From Chloroflexota bacterium (GTDB lineage: Bacteria > Chloroflexota > Ktedonobacteria > Ktedonobacterales > Ktedonobacteraceae), in assembly GCA_902810755.1 (NCBI GenBank), contig CADDYT010000069.1:1-30511 (forward strand): DNA of 30,511 nucleotides, written 5' to 3'. A program made the position numbers and the translations under genes. The notes under the pieces are model-generated. The model was not told where the DNA came from. It did not search any database and was given only the letters and a program-made list of their open reading frames with translations. Below, in pieces: positions 17,305 through 25,055 of this stretch (positions are counted from its first letter, which is position 1; the number at the start of each line of letters is the position of its first letter).

Positions 17305-17353
17305 CACTCATACCCTCTTGTTTATTGCCATCTGAAAGAGATTGGATGCCCTC

Positions 17354-17382
17354 ATTATAACATTATTCTCATTGCGTGACGA
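17354..17382 (-). promoter_or_regulatory. sigma70-type promoter of the PmeII-like restriction-modification pair
   Basis: On the minus strand TCGTCA (17377-17382) lies 17 bp from a perfect TATAAT (17354-17359), about 50 nt upstream of the methyltransferase start. It would drive methyltransferase then endonuclease. Confidence 0.55.
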
Positions 17383-17468
17383 ACTTTCATTCTATGGTAC
17401 TGCCATATCTCTCATTCGTTCTCGTACATCCTTGGAACTTCCCTTTAGATAAGCATCTTTATAGATAA

Positions 17469-17867
17469 TCTACCATATCGCTAATCTACTGGCTAACCAG
17501 CCTGACCGGCCATCAGGTGCGCAGTGATTATCGTTCGCCCGAGACTGCCGAGTCGTTTCCTCCCTGTGATGCTATCGTCGTCGTTGCCGCTACATTCAAC
17601 ACGGTCAACAAATTTGCGCTTGGTATTGCCGATAATCGTGCGCTCACCATTCTCTGTGAGAATCTGGGGCGAGAACGGCCTATCCTGATGGTTCCCTGTA
17701 TCAACCAGAACCATCTTGCTCGTCATCCCGCCTTTCTTCAGAGCATAAGCACACTCCGCTCGTGGGAAGTCAGCGTTCTTTACGATGTGGAAAGATACCC
17801 ACCCAGGAACGAGGTGCCATGGGATGTCATTCTTGATGAGCTTCACCGGCTTATGAAGGGGAAATAG
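17469..17867 (+). pseudogene. flavoprotein gene remnant, 5'-truncated
   Basis: The frame is open from just after a TAA at 17466 and encodes LTSLTGHQVRSDYRSPE, then CDAIVVVAATFNTVNKFALGI and the C-terminal RYPPRNEVPWDVILDELH. This corresponds to the C-terminal part of small flavoproteins of the PPC-decarboxylase-like (flavin-binding) fold, normally about 180 residues. The N-terminal half with the first beta-strand and nucleotide-binding loop is missing, and no start with a ribosome site is present; a GTG at 17517 falls inside the conserved region. It is the only plus-strand gene in the block and is probably the stump of a resident gene cut by a rearrangement. A short functional protein is possible but unlikely. 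Confidence 0.6.
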
Positions 17868-17881
17868 AGGTGTATTGCCTT

Positions 17882-18235
17882 TCAGTCATCAAAGAATAGA
17901 TAGGGCTGTCTGGCTTCTGCTATTTTCAAGTCCTTCGGCTTTACCCCATCTGTGTCTATACCGATGATGAGTACAGGAATATCGATATCAGAAACGCCTC
18001 GATGATCCAGATCCCAGACAAACTCTGCTTCAAACTGTTTCTTGAAGGCTTCATTGAGGCACGGCGGCCTATAGAGTACCTTGTCTCTCATGGTCTTTTC
18101 TTTGCTTACTTTGGTCTTGCAGTTTTCTGCATCGACTGAATCGATGACCTGTAACACCTCTTCCAGTTCAGCCTGATGAAGCTTTTTGATGACTTCCTTT
18201 CCCCTGTTGAAGGAATATATTCCTGCGATACGCAT
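17882..18235 (-). pseudogene. BglII/BstYI-type endonuclease remnant with the catalytic middle deleted
   Basis: The intact 117-codon frame begins MRIAGIYSFNRGKEVI and continues IDAENCKTKVSKEKT-like sequence (here VDAENCKTKVSKEKT) to LYRPPCLNEAFKKQFEAE. This corresponds to the N-terminus of BstYI-like endonucleases of about 200 residues. It then passes directly to HRGVSDIDIPVLIIGID, which resembles the BstYI C-terminus. About 90-100 residues between, including the catalytic PD-(D/E)xK segment, are absent, so an in-frame deletion is the simplest explanation. It lies 16 bp downstream of its likely methyltransferase partner. It is probably inactive as a nuclease; whether the short protein is made or folds is unknown. 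Confidence 0.6.
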
Positions 18236-18251
18236 TCCTAATTTTTCTCCA

Positions 18252-19226
18252 TTACTCTGAATTCTGGCGCATCCATTCGAGTGGAACCTGTGCCACCTTT
18301 TCGCGCCCTGTTGGCTTATGTACTGGTCTCCCCAGTGGCCGTGTTTTTAATGTTCCATTGTAAAGCTGGAAGATTCTTTCTTTGCTAATCGAGATGTATT
18401 CCTGTTCTTTGTCCACGCCTATAGCTTTTCGGCCATGCATGAGGGCGGCAAGGAGGGTAGAGCCTACACCACAGTAGGGGTCCAGGACACGCTCATCTTC
18501 GTTTGTAAGGGCAAGGACGCAACGCTCAACAAGTTCCACGGGGAACTGGCATGGATGCTCGGTTTTCTCGATATGGTTTGCTTTCACATTGGGAATTTCC
18601 CAGATGCAGGTTTCCCATTCCTCAAGGAGAAATTCCCAGAGATCAGAGGGATTCTTTCCCAATGGATTCCCGGAAGGCTGTCCCTTATTTGGCCCTTTGA
18701 AATGCCGTTTCCCTGGGTATTTAGCAGGAACACGCACAGGATCAAGGTTGAAGGTGTAATCATCGCTTTTGGTGAACCATAAGATGGTTTCGTAGCGACC
18801 GGAAAATCGTTTCGAGGCGTGCAGGCCGTGCTCAAAGTGCCAGATAATTCTGTTGCGTAACTTAAGCCCGTACTCCTTGAAAATATCGTAATAAAAAATA
18901 TCCAGAGGAAAGACTTCGCCCTCATCAACATAATTACCGGTTTGCCAGCAAATGCTGCCACGTGGATCGAGAATACGGACCAGTTCACGGATAACAGCTT
19001 TTTGCCCGGTGAGATATGTTGTGATGTCTTGCTTCCGTTCATAAGCTTTCCCGATGTTGTAAGGTGGAGAAGTCACAACAAGGGATATGGCTTCATCGGG
19101 TATGGTCTTTAGAAAGGTTTGTGCGTCTCCGTGATGAAGCGTGATACTATTGCTCGCATCGTAAGTATCTCCAATGAGAGGAGCGTGATAATCTGCGGCA
19201 GGCTGGAATAACGGTGAAATACTCAT
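18252..19226 (-). CDS. site-specific DNA methyltransferase, BglII/BstYI-type, probably N4-cytosine
   Basis: The protein has 324 residues. Motif IV TSPPYNIGKAYE (52-63) precedes motif I DPYCGVGST (249-257), giving beta-class order. The segments LRNRIIWHFEHGLH, KRFSGRYETILWFTKSDDY and YPGKRHFKGPNKGQPSGNPLGKNPSD are characteristic of the widespread methyltransferases associated with BglII/BstYI-like systems. S-P-P-Y favours N4-methylcytosine. A GATC-containing target such as RGATCY is possible by association with the neighbouring endonuclease remnant but is not proven. All motifs are intact, so the enzyme is probably active even though the endonuclease is decayed. GAGG lies about 10 nt before the ATG. 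Confidence 0.88.
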   Translation of the reverse strand: MSISPLFQPAADYHAPLIGDTYDASNSITLHHGDAQTFLKTIPDEAISLVVTSPPYNIGKAYERKQDITTYLTGQKAVIRELVRILDPRGSICWQTGNYVDEGEVFPLDIFYYDIFKEYGLKLRNRIIWHFEHGLHASKRFSGRYETILWFTKSDDYTFNLDPVRVPAKYPGKRHFKGPNKGQPSGNPLGKNPSDLWEFLLEEWETCIWEIPNVKANHIEKTEHPCQFPVELVERCVLALTNEDERVLDPYCGVGSTLLAALMHGRKAIGVDKEQEYISISKERIFQLYNGTLKTRPLGRPVHKPTGREKVAQVPLEWMRQNSE

Positions 19227-19257
19227 AGCAACATAACCTCACATATTATCTGATGGC

Positions 19258-19274
19258 CCTCTCATAACGAGAGG
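19258..19274. promoter_or_regulatory. hairpin/inverted repeat in the methyltransferase leader
   Basis: CCTCTC-ATAAC-GAGAGG is a perfect 6-bp inverted repeat between the predicted promoter and the start of the methyltransferase gene at 19226. It could be an operator or an RNA hairpin. No controller-protein gene is seen in the block. Confidence 0.35.
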
Positions 19275-19293
19275 ATGCCTGCATCTTGCTGAC

Positions 19294-19322
19294 AGTATAC
19301 ATGACAGCCCTGAAATAGACAA
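19294..19322 (-). promoter_or_regulatory. sigma70-type promoter of the BstYI-type methyltransferase gene
   Basis: On the minus strand TTGTCT (19317-19322) is 17 bp from TATACT (19294-19299), about 65 nt upstream of the start codon. Confidence 0.55.
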
Positions 19323-19366
19323 GACATATGTACTAACGGGATATGCCATGAGACGGCGGAAGCAAT

Positions 19367-19396
19367 TTGACATTACCCGCTCGCGCGGACTATCAT
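19367..19396 (+). promoter_or_regulatory. sigma70-type promoter of the M16 peptidase gene
   Basis: A perfect TTGACA (19367-19372) lies 18 bp from TATCAT (19391-19396). It shows that the in-frame ATG at 19348 is upstream of transcription and that translation starts at 19453. Confidence 0.6.
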
Positions 19397-19452
19397 GCTA
19401 TAAAGATGCATTCTCTCTCTACTGGCTCTCTTCTGTTCTGGAGGAAAACTTG

Positions 19453-20730
19453 ATGGCAGAATCCGTAAGCAACGGGAACACGACCGTTTTTCATACGCAT
19501 CGTTTGAGCAATGGTTTGCAGATTGTCGCTCAGCCTATGCCCGATTTTGAGTCGGTGGCGCTGTCGTACTATGTGCGTACCGGCTCGCGTGATGAGTTGA
19601 ATCCTGATCTGTATGGCGTCTCCCATTTTCTCGAACATATGGTGTTTAAGGGGACGCAGACGCTGGACTGGCAGCAGATTACGCTGGAATTTAATAAGAT
19701 TGGCGCCGAACTCAACGCCTATACCTCGCATGAGGCCACCGTTTTCTATGCCCGTGTGCTGAGCGAGTATATGGAGCGCGCCTTTGAACTGCTCAGCGAT
19801 ATGATGTATCCCCGGCTGCAAGAGGATGATTTCACGACGGAGAAAGAGGTCATCATCAATGAGATTGCGCGCTCCGAAGACCAGCCGGATAATCTGGCCT
19901 GGCATCTGATGGTGCGCAACTACTTCGACTCCAATCCCCTCGGCCACGATGTTCTCGGCACCCGTGAGAGCATTCGCGATATGCGCATCGAGCAGATGCG
20001 CAACTACTGGCAGCAGCGGTACGTGGCGAATAACCTGATCTTTGCCATCGCGGGCAATTTCGACTGGGAGAAGGTCGTTAACCTGCTGGAGACGCGCTGC
20101 AAGGACTGGCGCACGGGCGATGCGCCCCGCCACGTGCAGCACTACGAGCCGCAGCAGGCCAGCAACCATGTCGTCGTCGACAACAACCTCAAGCAGCAGA
20201 TCACGCTGCTGGCTATGCCTGCGGTGGATATGCGCGACCCCGGCTACTACGCCGCTTTGCTGGGTAGCACGATTTTCGGCGCAGGCGAAGGCTCACGCCT
20301 CTACTGGAACATCTACCAGAAAGGACTGGTCGAGTCGGTCGGCTCCTCGCTCTGGGCGCTGGAGGGGACGGGCATGTTCATGATCGAGGCCAACTCGACG
20401 CCGGAGAACGCGCCCGGCGTCCTCAAACTGCTGCGCAGCGAACTGGACAGCCTGCTGGAAGATGGCGTCCACGAAGACGAACTGCGCCGCGCCAAAGATA
20501 AGTGGATCAGCAACCTCGTGCTGAGCAGCGAGTCCACCTTCGTGCGCATGCGCTCGCTCTCCTCTGACTGGGTAACGGAAGGCCGACTGCTCAGCGTCGA
20601 GGAAGAGATCGAACGCTTCGAGAAGGTGACGACGAAGGATGTGATGGACGCCTTCCATCGCTTCCCCCTGCGCGAAAAGCAGGTTCTCACCGCCCTCGGC
20701 CCCCTCAATGAACAAGAATTACTGGCATAA
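19453..20730 (+). CDS. M16 family zinc peptidase (processing-peptidase-like)
   Basis: The protein has 425 residues from the ATG at 19453, which has GGAGG 8 nt upstream and follows the promoter. The inverted zinc motif HxxEH is HFLEH (H58, E61, H62), and the distal zinc ligand is probably E137 in INEIARSED, about 75 residues later. The C-terminal half is the paired M16 domain with YYAALLGSTIFGAGEGSRLYWNIYQKGLVES, a typical substrate-clamp segment. No signal peptide is visible, so it is probably a cytosolic peptidase acting on peptides or small proteins. The length matches the single-chain bacterial beta-MPP-like class. There is no second M16 gene next to it, so it may act as a homodimer. Confidence 0.92.
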   Translation: MAESVSNGNTTVFHTHRLSNGLQIVAQPMPDFESVALSYYVRTGSRDELNPDLYGVSHFLEHMVFKGTQTLDWQQITLEFNKIGAELNAYTSHEATVFYARVLSEYMERAFELLSDMMYPRLQEDDFTTEKEVIINEIARSEDQPDNLAWHLMVRNYFDSNPLGHDVLGTRESIRDMRIEQMRNYWQQRYVANNLIFAIAGNFDWEKVVNLLETRCKDWRTGDAPRHVQHYEPQQASNHVVVDNNLKQQITLLAMPAVDMRDPGYYAALLGSTIFGAGEGSRLYWNIYQKGLVESVGSSLWALEGTGMFMIEANSTPENAPGVLKLLRSELDSLLEDGVHEDELRRAKDKWISNLVLSSESTFVRMRSLSSDWVTEGRLLSVEEEIERFEKVTTKDVMDAFHRFPLREKQVLTALGPLNEQELLA

Positions 20731-20775
20731 AAGGGATCTGGTTCGCTGGCCGGGCAGGCCCATCCTTTCCCTTTT
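20729..20775 (+). terminator. possible terminator after the M16 peptidase gene
   Basis: AAAAGGGA (20729-20736) can pair with TCCCTTTT (20768-20775) across a long loop. That loop contains a second small stem, GGCC/GGCC. The T-rich end is short, so this is a weak call. Confidence 0.3.
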
Positions 20776-20869
20776 CTTATGCTATCTGCGATTTGTCGAG
20801 TAGCCCTCGTTCTTTCAAAGCAAGAGGATAATGGCTTTCGGTCTCCTCAAACTTTGTAAGGAGGGTATT

Positions 20870-22723
20870 GTGCGTCACAAGCTCGTAGTATCTCTCTCTT
20901 TCGCGCTCGTCCTGCTTGTCGGTGGCCTGTTGTATCCGGGCCACTCCATCCCCCGCGCGCAGGCGGCGAGTCGTTTTCGCCCTATGGATGTCGGCGATTT
21001 CCCTTCCCTGGTTAAGCTGAGCCAGTTGCTGGGCAACGACCGGCAGGATCGGACGTTGCAGATGAGCGTCGGCCTGGCGCTGCGCAATCAGGACCAACTG
21101 AACACCCTGCTGCAAAATCTCTATGATCCATCCTCTCCTCAATACCACCAGTATCTGACCGTCGCGCAGTTCACGCAGGAATTTGGCCCGACGGCGGATG
21201 AGCAGCAGGCGGTCATCAACTATCTGACGCAGCAGGGCTTCCGCGTCACGCAGACGTACCCCAACCGTCTGCTGGTCGACTTCAGCGGGCCGGAGTCGCT
21301 GGCCGAGCGCGTTTTCGGCGTGCATATCAACAGCTACCAGGGGCCGGATGGCCGCCACTTCTTCGCCAATAGCAGCAACCCCACGCTGCCGACCTACATT
21401 GCCCGGGATATCACCTCGCTCACCGGCCTGGACAACGCCAGTGAGTTCTCTCATCCCCCCATCATTTCTCAGAACAGCAGCATGAGCAGCCCGCAGGCCA
21501 GCAATTGCCCGACGGCGGGCAGCGGCAGCGGCGGCGGTGGCTTGCTGGGAGGCGGCACGGCCTATATTCCGAGTCAGCTTGCCACCGCCTACAACTATGA
21601 CGGGCTGCACAACGCCGGTCTGCAAGGACAGGGCCAGACGGTCGGCGTCTTTGAACTCGATGGCTATTCGGCCAGCGATATCCAGGCGTATACACAGTGC
21701 TTCGGCGGCGGCAACGTGCCGTTGCAGAACGTCGTGCTGGATGGCTTCAACGGCCAGCCCGGCGCGGGCGCAATTGAAGTCGAACTGGACGTAGAAGTCA
21801 TTTTGAGCATGGCCCCCAACCTGTCGAAATTGATTGTCTACGAAGCGCCAAACACCACACAGGGCTACAACGACGAATTCGCGCGTATCGTCAATGATCG
21901 CACGCCTGTCATCAGCGTGAGCTGGGGCCAGTGCGAGACGGCTGCCGGGCAGCAAGAGGCGCAGCAGGAGAATACCTTCTTCCAGGAGGCGGCGGCTCAG
22001 GGCCAGACCATCCTCGTCGCTGCTGGCGATAGCGGCAGCGAGACCTGTTTCCAGCAGACCTACGACCCCTCGCTGATAGCAGATGACCCGGCGGCGCAGC
22101 CCTACGTCACCGGCGTGGGCGGTACCACGCTTTCGCTCAACAGCGATAACAGCTACCAGTCTGAACACGTGTGGAACGACGGCTTCTTCGGCGGCGCAGG
22201 CGGCGGCGGCCTGAGCCAGTACTGGAAGCAGCCTTCGTGGCAGACGGGTCACGGCGTGCAGAACACCTACTCCAACGGCATGCGCGAGACGCCCGATATC
22301 TCGCTGAACGCCGACCCCGCCACCGGCTATCCCGTCTACTGCACGGTCGGCTCCAACTGCACGGGCAGCACCGGTTTGCCGGGTGGCAGCGGCGGTGGCT
22401 GGCTCACCGTCGGCGGCACCTCGGCTGCGGCCCCCATGTGGGCTGCAATGATCGCGCTGACCAACCAGGAGGCGGCGCAGCACGGCAAGGGAGTAGTCGG
22501 CTTCCTTAACCCCCTGCTCTACCAGATCGCTTCCGGCTCGCGTTACAGCAGCGATTTCCATGACATCACGCCGCCGGGCGACGCGACCACGCCGTCCAAC
22601 AACGACGAACTGGGCTTCAACGGGGGCGCCTACCCCGTCACGCAGGGCTACGATATGGCAACCGGCTGGGGCAGCTTCAACGCCACCAGCCTGGCCGCCG
22701 ACCTCGTGGCATTGGGAAAATAA
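20870..22723 (+). CDS. secreted sedolisin (S53) serine-carboxyl peptidase, pro-kumamolisin type
   Basis: The protein has 617 residues from the GTG at 20870, which has AAGGAGGG 4 nt upstream. An ATG at 20831 would add 13 residues before the signal peptide. Residues 1-34 are a signal peptide (basic start, hydrophobic core, AQA end). Residues about 45-200 are the pro-domain with the YHQYLT segment typical of S53 enzymes. The mature part contains the catalytic E303 and D307 (E-x3-D in IEVELD), the oxyanion D387 (AGDSGSE), and nucleophile S518 in GGTSAAAPMW. The calcium site is FHDIT and the terminal YDMATGWGSFN. The enzyme should be exported, self-activate at acidic pH and digest extracellular protein. 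A Gly/Ser-rich linker joins the pro-domain to the mature enzyme. A strong terminator follows. Confidence 0.93.
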   Translation: MRHKLVVSLSFALVLLVGGLLYPGHSIPRAQAASRFRPMDVGDFPSLVKLSQLLGNDRQDRTLQMSVGLALRNQDQLNTLLQNLYDPSSPQYHQYLTVAQFTQEFGPTADEQQAVINYLTQQGFRVTQTYPNRLLVDFSGPESLAERVFGVHINSYQGPDGRHFFANSSNPTLPTYIARDITSLTGLDNASEFSHPPIISQNSSMSSPQASNCPTAGSGSGGGGLLGGGTAYIPSQLATAYNYDGLHNAGLQGQGQTVGVFELDGYSASDIQAYTQCFGGGNVPLQNVVLDGFNGQPGAGAIEVELDVEVILSMAPNLSKLIVYEAPNTTQGYNDEFARIVNDRTPVISVSWGQCETAAGQQEAQQENTFFQEAAAQGQTILVAAGDSGSETCFQQTYDPSLIADDPAAQPYVTGVGGTTLSLNSDNSYQSEHVWNDGFFGGAGGGGLSQYWKQPSWQTGHGVQNTYSNGMRETPDISLNADPATGYPVYCTVGSNCTGSTGLPGGSGGGWLTVGGTSAAAPMWAAMIALTNQEAAQHGKGVVGFLNPLLYQIASGSRYSSDFHDITPPGDATTPSNNDELGFNGGAYPVTQGYDMATGWGSFNATSLAADLVALGK

Positions 22724-22747
22724 GCTGGTTTGAAGTTTGAGGGTAAG

Positions 22748-22787
22748 CAAAGCAGGCACAATGGCGGTTATCATTGTGCCTGCTTTG
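22748..22787 (+). terminator. intrinsic terminator of the sedolisin gene
   Basis: A perfect 16-bp stem, CAAAGCAGGCACAATG with CATTGTGCCTGCTTTG, encloses the loop GCGGTTAT and ends in TTTG followed by TCTGTT. It lies 24 bp after the stop codon. The T tract is interrupted, but the stem is very strong. Confidence 0.75.
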
Positions 22788-22896
22788 TCTGTTCAAGCGG
22801 TTGCCCTGGCAGAGTGGGGAAGAGAATGTCGATTCATCTTGTTATAGACTATAAGAAGGCGTTACAGGACAGGCGATCAACACGACTCGTCCGGCG

Positions 22897-22918
22897 GTTG
22901 GTAGGGGCGCCTACCAAC
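22897..22918. repeat. palindromic repeat unit 1 in the sedolisin-RNase J gap
   Basis: GTTGGTAGG-GGCG-CCTACCAAC is a 9-bp perfect hairpin with a 4-nt loop. It resembles the short palindromic GTAGGGGC-type repeats dispersed in many Chloroflexota genomes. No open frame with a ribosome site is seen around it. Confidence 0.5.
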
Positions 22919-22946
22919 TACGACACGGGCCGCATCCGTCGTTAGT

Positions 22947-22970
22947 AGGAGCGCAGCTTGCCTGCGCCCT
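22947..22970. repeat. palindromic repeat unit 2 in the sedolisin-RNase J gap
   Basis: AGG-A-GCGCAG pairs with CTGCGC-CCT around CTTGC, with the A bulged. It follows unit 1 by 28 bp and begins with a similar GTAGGAGCGC sequence. The rest of 22724-23226 holds the terminator, these repeats and the RNase J promoter and leader; I see no gene in it. Confidence 0.45.
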
Positions 22971-23008
22971 GGCACATCACACGCGCAGCGATCCTGCGGT
23001 TCCCTCGC

Positions 23009-23037
23009 TTGCTATTTCGCCGCGTCTATGGTACACT
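23009..23037 (+). promoter_or_regulatory. sigma70-type promoter upstream of the RNase J gene
   Basis: TTGCTA (23009-23014) and TACACT (23032-23037) are separated by 17 bp. Transcription from here would give a leader of about 180 nt before the start codon at 23227. Confidence 0.5.
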
Positions 23038-23226
23038 GTCTAATGGAATAATAGGATATTTACTATCTTTTCAGGTTGCTCTTTTTTGCATTTGCCGCTT
23101 TTGCTATTTCCGGCTTGCATCGCATGCCTTTTGCTTCTGTTGGAGAAGACAGAAGTGGAGATAAATGATTATAGTGTTTTATAGTAGAGCTATACCCTGT
23201 GGTGTAGTGAGGAGGTTTTTTGTACC

Positions 23227-24894
23227 TTGACAACTGAAAATATTCGATTGATCCCGCTGGGAGGGCTGGGGGAAGTCGGAAAGAATATGGTCGTCGTTGA
23301 GTATGGCGACGATATTATCGTGATTGATGCCGGGGTAATGTTCCCCGATGATGAGATGTTCGGTGTAGACCTGGTTATCCCCGATACGACCTACCTGGCC
23401 GATAAAAAGGACCGCATTCGCGGCATTCTTATTACGCATGGTCACGAAGACCATATCGGCGCGCTGCCCTACATCTTACCAGAGCTTGATTTTCCTCCCG
23501 TTTTTGCCACTCGCCTGACGGCTGGCCTCATCAATGTCAAGTTGAAGGAACACCGACTGGCCGATAAGACAACGCTGAACGTGGTAACTCCCGGCGACCA
23601 GATTGAGCTGGGCGAGTGCCTGGCGGAGTTCTTCCGCGTCAACCACAGCATTCCCGACGCGGCTGGCGTAGTGATTCACACCCCCATTGGCGCCGTGTTG
23701 CACACCGGCGACTACAAGTTTGACTACACGCCGATCGATGGCCGCTCCGCCGATATCGGCACCCTCGCTCGCATCGGCAACGAGGGCGTGCTGGTGATGA
23801 TGGGCGATAGCACCCGCGTCGAGACGCCCGGTTTCACGCCGTCCGAGCGCGTGATTAACGAGTCGCTGGATAAGATTTTCGCCAATGCCCCCGGTCGCAT
23901 CCTGCTTGCCACCTTTGCCTCGTTGATTTCCCGCGTGCAGCAGGTGGTGGAGACAGCCGAACGCTATGAGCGCCACGTGGCTTTTGTGGGCCGCAGCATG
24001 CAGAACAACGTGCAGATGGCTATCGAACTGGGCTACCTGCATATGCCGAAAGGCATGATGATTCGCGCCGAGGATATCAACAAATATCCGGCGGATCAGG
24101 TGGTGATCATCTGCACAGGGAGCCAGGGCGAGCCGACATCCGCACTGACGCGCATCGCCAATGGCGATCACCGGCTCGTGCATATTCAGCCCGGCGATAC
24201 CGTTATCCTTTCGGCCACGCCGGTACCGGGCAATGAACGCATGGTGCATCGCACCATCAACAACCTGTTCCGCCAGGGCGCGGAGGTGTTCTACTCGTCC
24301 ATCTCCAACGTTCACGTCTCCGGCCACGCCGCGCAGGAAGAGTTGAAGCTGATGCTCAGCCTGGTGCGCCCGCAGTTTTTCATGCCCATTCACGGTGAGT
24401 TCCGGCAATTGATCCTGCATGCCAAACTGGCGCATTCCCTCGGCATTCCAGAAGATCATATGGTAGTCGCCGAAGATGGCGACATCGTGGAAGTCAGCGC
24501 AGAGTCGATCAAGATGGACGGGCATGTCCCCGCCGGCAACGTCTTTGTTGACGGCCTCGGCGTGGGTGATGTGGGCCAGATTGTGCTGCGCGACCGCCAG
24601 GTGCTGGCGCAAGACGGCATCCTGGTCGTCGTCATCACCGTCGATAAAGAGACAGGCCAGCCGCTGGCCGGGCCAGATATCGTCTCACGTGGCTTCGTCT
24701 ACATGCGCGACTCTGAAGAGCTGCTGGATGAGGCCCGCCAGCGCGTGCTGGAAGACCTCGCCCGCGTCGACCGGCACGGACACGCGGCAGACTGGTCGTT
24801 CATCAAGGATAAGATCAAGCACAGCCTGAGCGAGTTCCTCTATGAGAAGACCCATCGCCGCCCGATGATTATTCCGGTCGTGATGGAAGTCTAA
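23227..24894 (+). CDS. rnj: ribonuclease J (metallo-beta-lactamase/beta-CASP RNase)
   Basis: The protein has 555 residues, the usual RNase J length. It opens with IRLIPLGGLGEVGKNM, the signature start of the family. The metal motif is THGHEDHIGAL (H71, H73, D75, H76), followed by the HTGDYKFD motif and a beta-CASP domain with FASLISRVQQ, GRSMQNN and ICTGSQGEP. The C-terminal metal histidine is in the FMPIHGE segment, and a C-terminal RNase J domain follows. It degrades and matures RNA in the cytosol by 5'-exonuclease and endonuclease action. The start is a TTG preceded by TGAGGAGG at a spacing of 11 nt; no better in-frame start is visible. It has its own promoter and a clear terminator, so it is probably monocistronic. 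Confidence 0.95.
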   Translation: MTTENIRLIPLGGLGEVGKNMVVVEYGDDIIVIDAGVMFPDDEMFGVDLVIPDTTYLADKKDRIRGILITHGHEDHIGALPYILPELDFPPVFATRLTAGLINVKLKEHRLADKTTLNVVTPGDQIELGECLAEFFRVNHSIPDAAGVVIHTPIGAVLHTGDYKFDYTPIDGRSADIGTLARIGNEGVLVMMGDSTRVETPGFTPSERVINESLDKIFANAPGRILLATFASLISRVQQVVETAERYERHVAFVGRSMQNNVQMAIELGYLHMPKGMMIRAEDINKYPADQVVIICTGSQGEPTSALTRIANGDHRLVHIQPGDTVILSATPVPGNERMVHRTINNLFRQGAEVFYSSISNVHVSGHAAQEELKLMLSLVRPQFFMPIHGEFRQLILHAKLAHSLGIPEDHMVVAEDGDIVEVSAESIKMDGHVPAGNVFVDGLGVGDVGQIVLRDRQVLAQDGILVVVITVDKETGQPLAGPDIVSRGFVYMRDSEELLDEARQRVLEDLARVDRHGHAADWSFIKDKIKHSLSEFLYEKTHRRPMIIPVVMEV

Positions 24895-24909
24895 GCGCAA
24901 AACATACAG

Positions 24910-24947
24910 AAAAGCGATACAGTAGAAAAATGCTGTATCGCTTTTTT
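24910..24947 (+). terminator. intrinsic terminator of the RNase J gene
   Basis: AAAAGCGATACAG pairs perfectly with CTGTATCGCTTTT over a 10-nt A-rich loop, ending in a run of six T. It lies 15 bp after the stop codon. Confidence 0.88.
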
Positions 24948-24984
24948 ATTTGCTCGCAATTTCCTCTGCCCCCGAAATTGCTAC

Positions 24985-25013
24985 TTGCTTCCCTCGAACA
25001 TATGCGCTATCAT
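24985..25013 (+). promoter_or_regulatory. sigma70-type promoter of the ftsK/spoIIIE gene
   Basis: TTGCTT (24985-24990) and TATCAT (25008-25013) have 17-bp spacing, 42 nt before the ATG at 25056 and just after the upstream terminator. Confidence 0.6.
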
Positions 25014-25055
25014 AAACGTGTCTCTTGAAGTTTGTTGAAACAGGAGGAGAGAGCG

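Larger units (their letters stand above)
15567..19226. other. restriction-modification block, probably horizontally acquired
   Basis: This segment contains one complete endonuclease/methyltransferase pair, a second methyltransferase with an endonuclease remnant, and a truncated unrelated gene. It is visibly richer in A+T than both flanks, and its codon use is less biased toward G/C third positions. The flanking genes, a kinase and an M16 peptidase, look like ordinary chromosomal genes. I see no integrase, transposase, tRNA or terminal direct repeats, so the mode of arrival is not shown. Confidence 0.6.

Noticed and set aside
15567..19226. Integrase, transposase, tRNA or attachment repeats bounding the restriction-modification block
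   Set aside because: None could be seen on either strand, so the block is not called a mobile element.
19348..19452. N-terminal extension of the M16 peptidase
   Set aside because: It lies over the TTGACA/TATCAT promoter and lacks a ribosome site; the ATG at 19453 has GGAGG.
20777..22774. Long minus-strand open frame across the sedolisin gene
   Set aside because: The plus-strand protein has all S53 catalytic residues; the opposite frame is a low-complexity shadow.
22730..23164. Small open frames in the sedolisin-RNase J gap
   Set aside because: They overlap the terminator and palindromic repeats, have no convincing ribosome sites and look like no protein family.
23476..24612. Minus-strand open frame rich in His across the RNase J gene
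   Set aside because: It is a shadow of the plus-strand gene, whose metal motifs and family length are clear.
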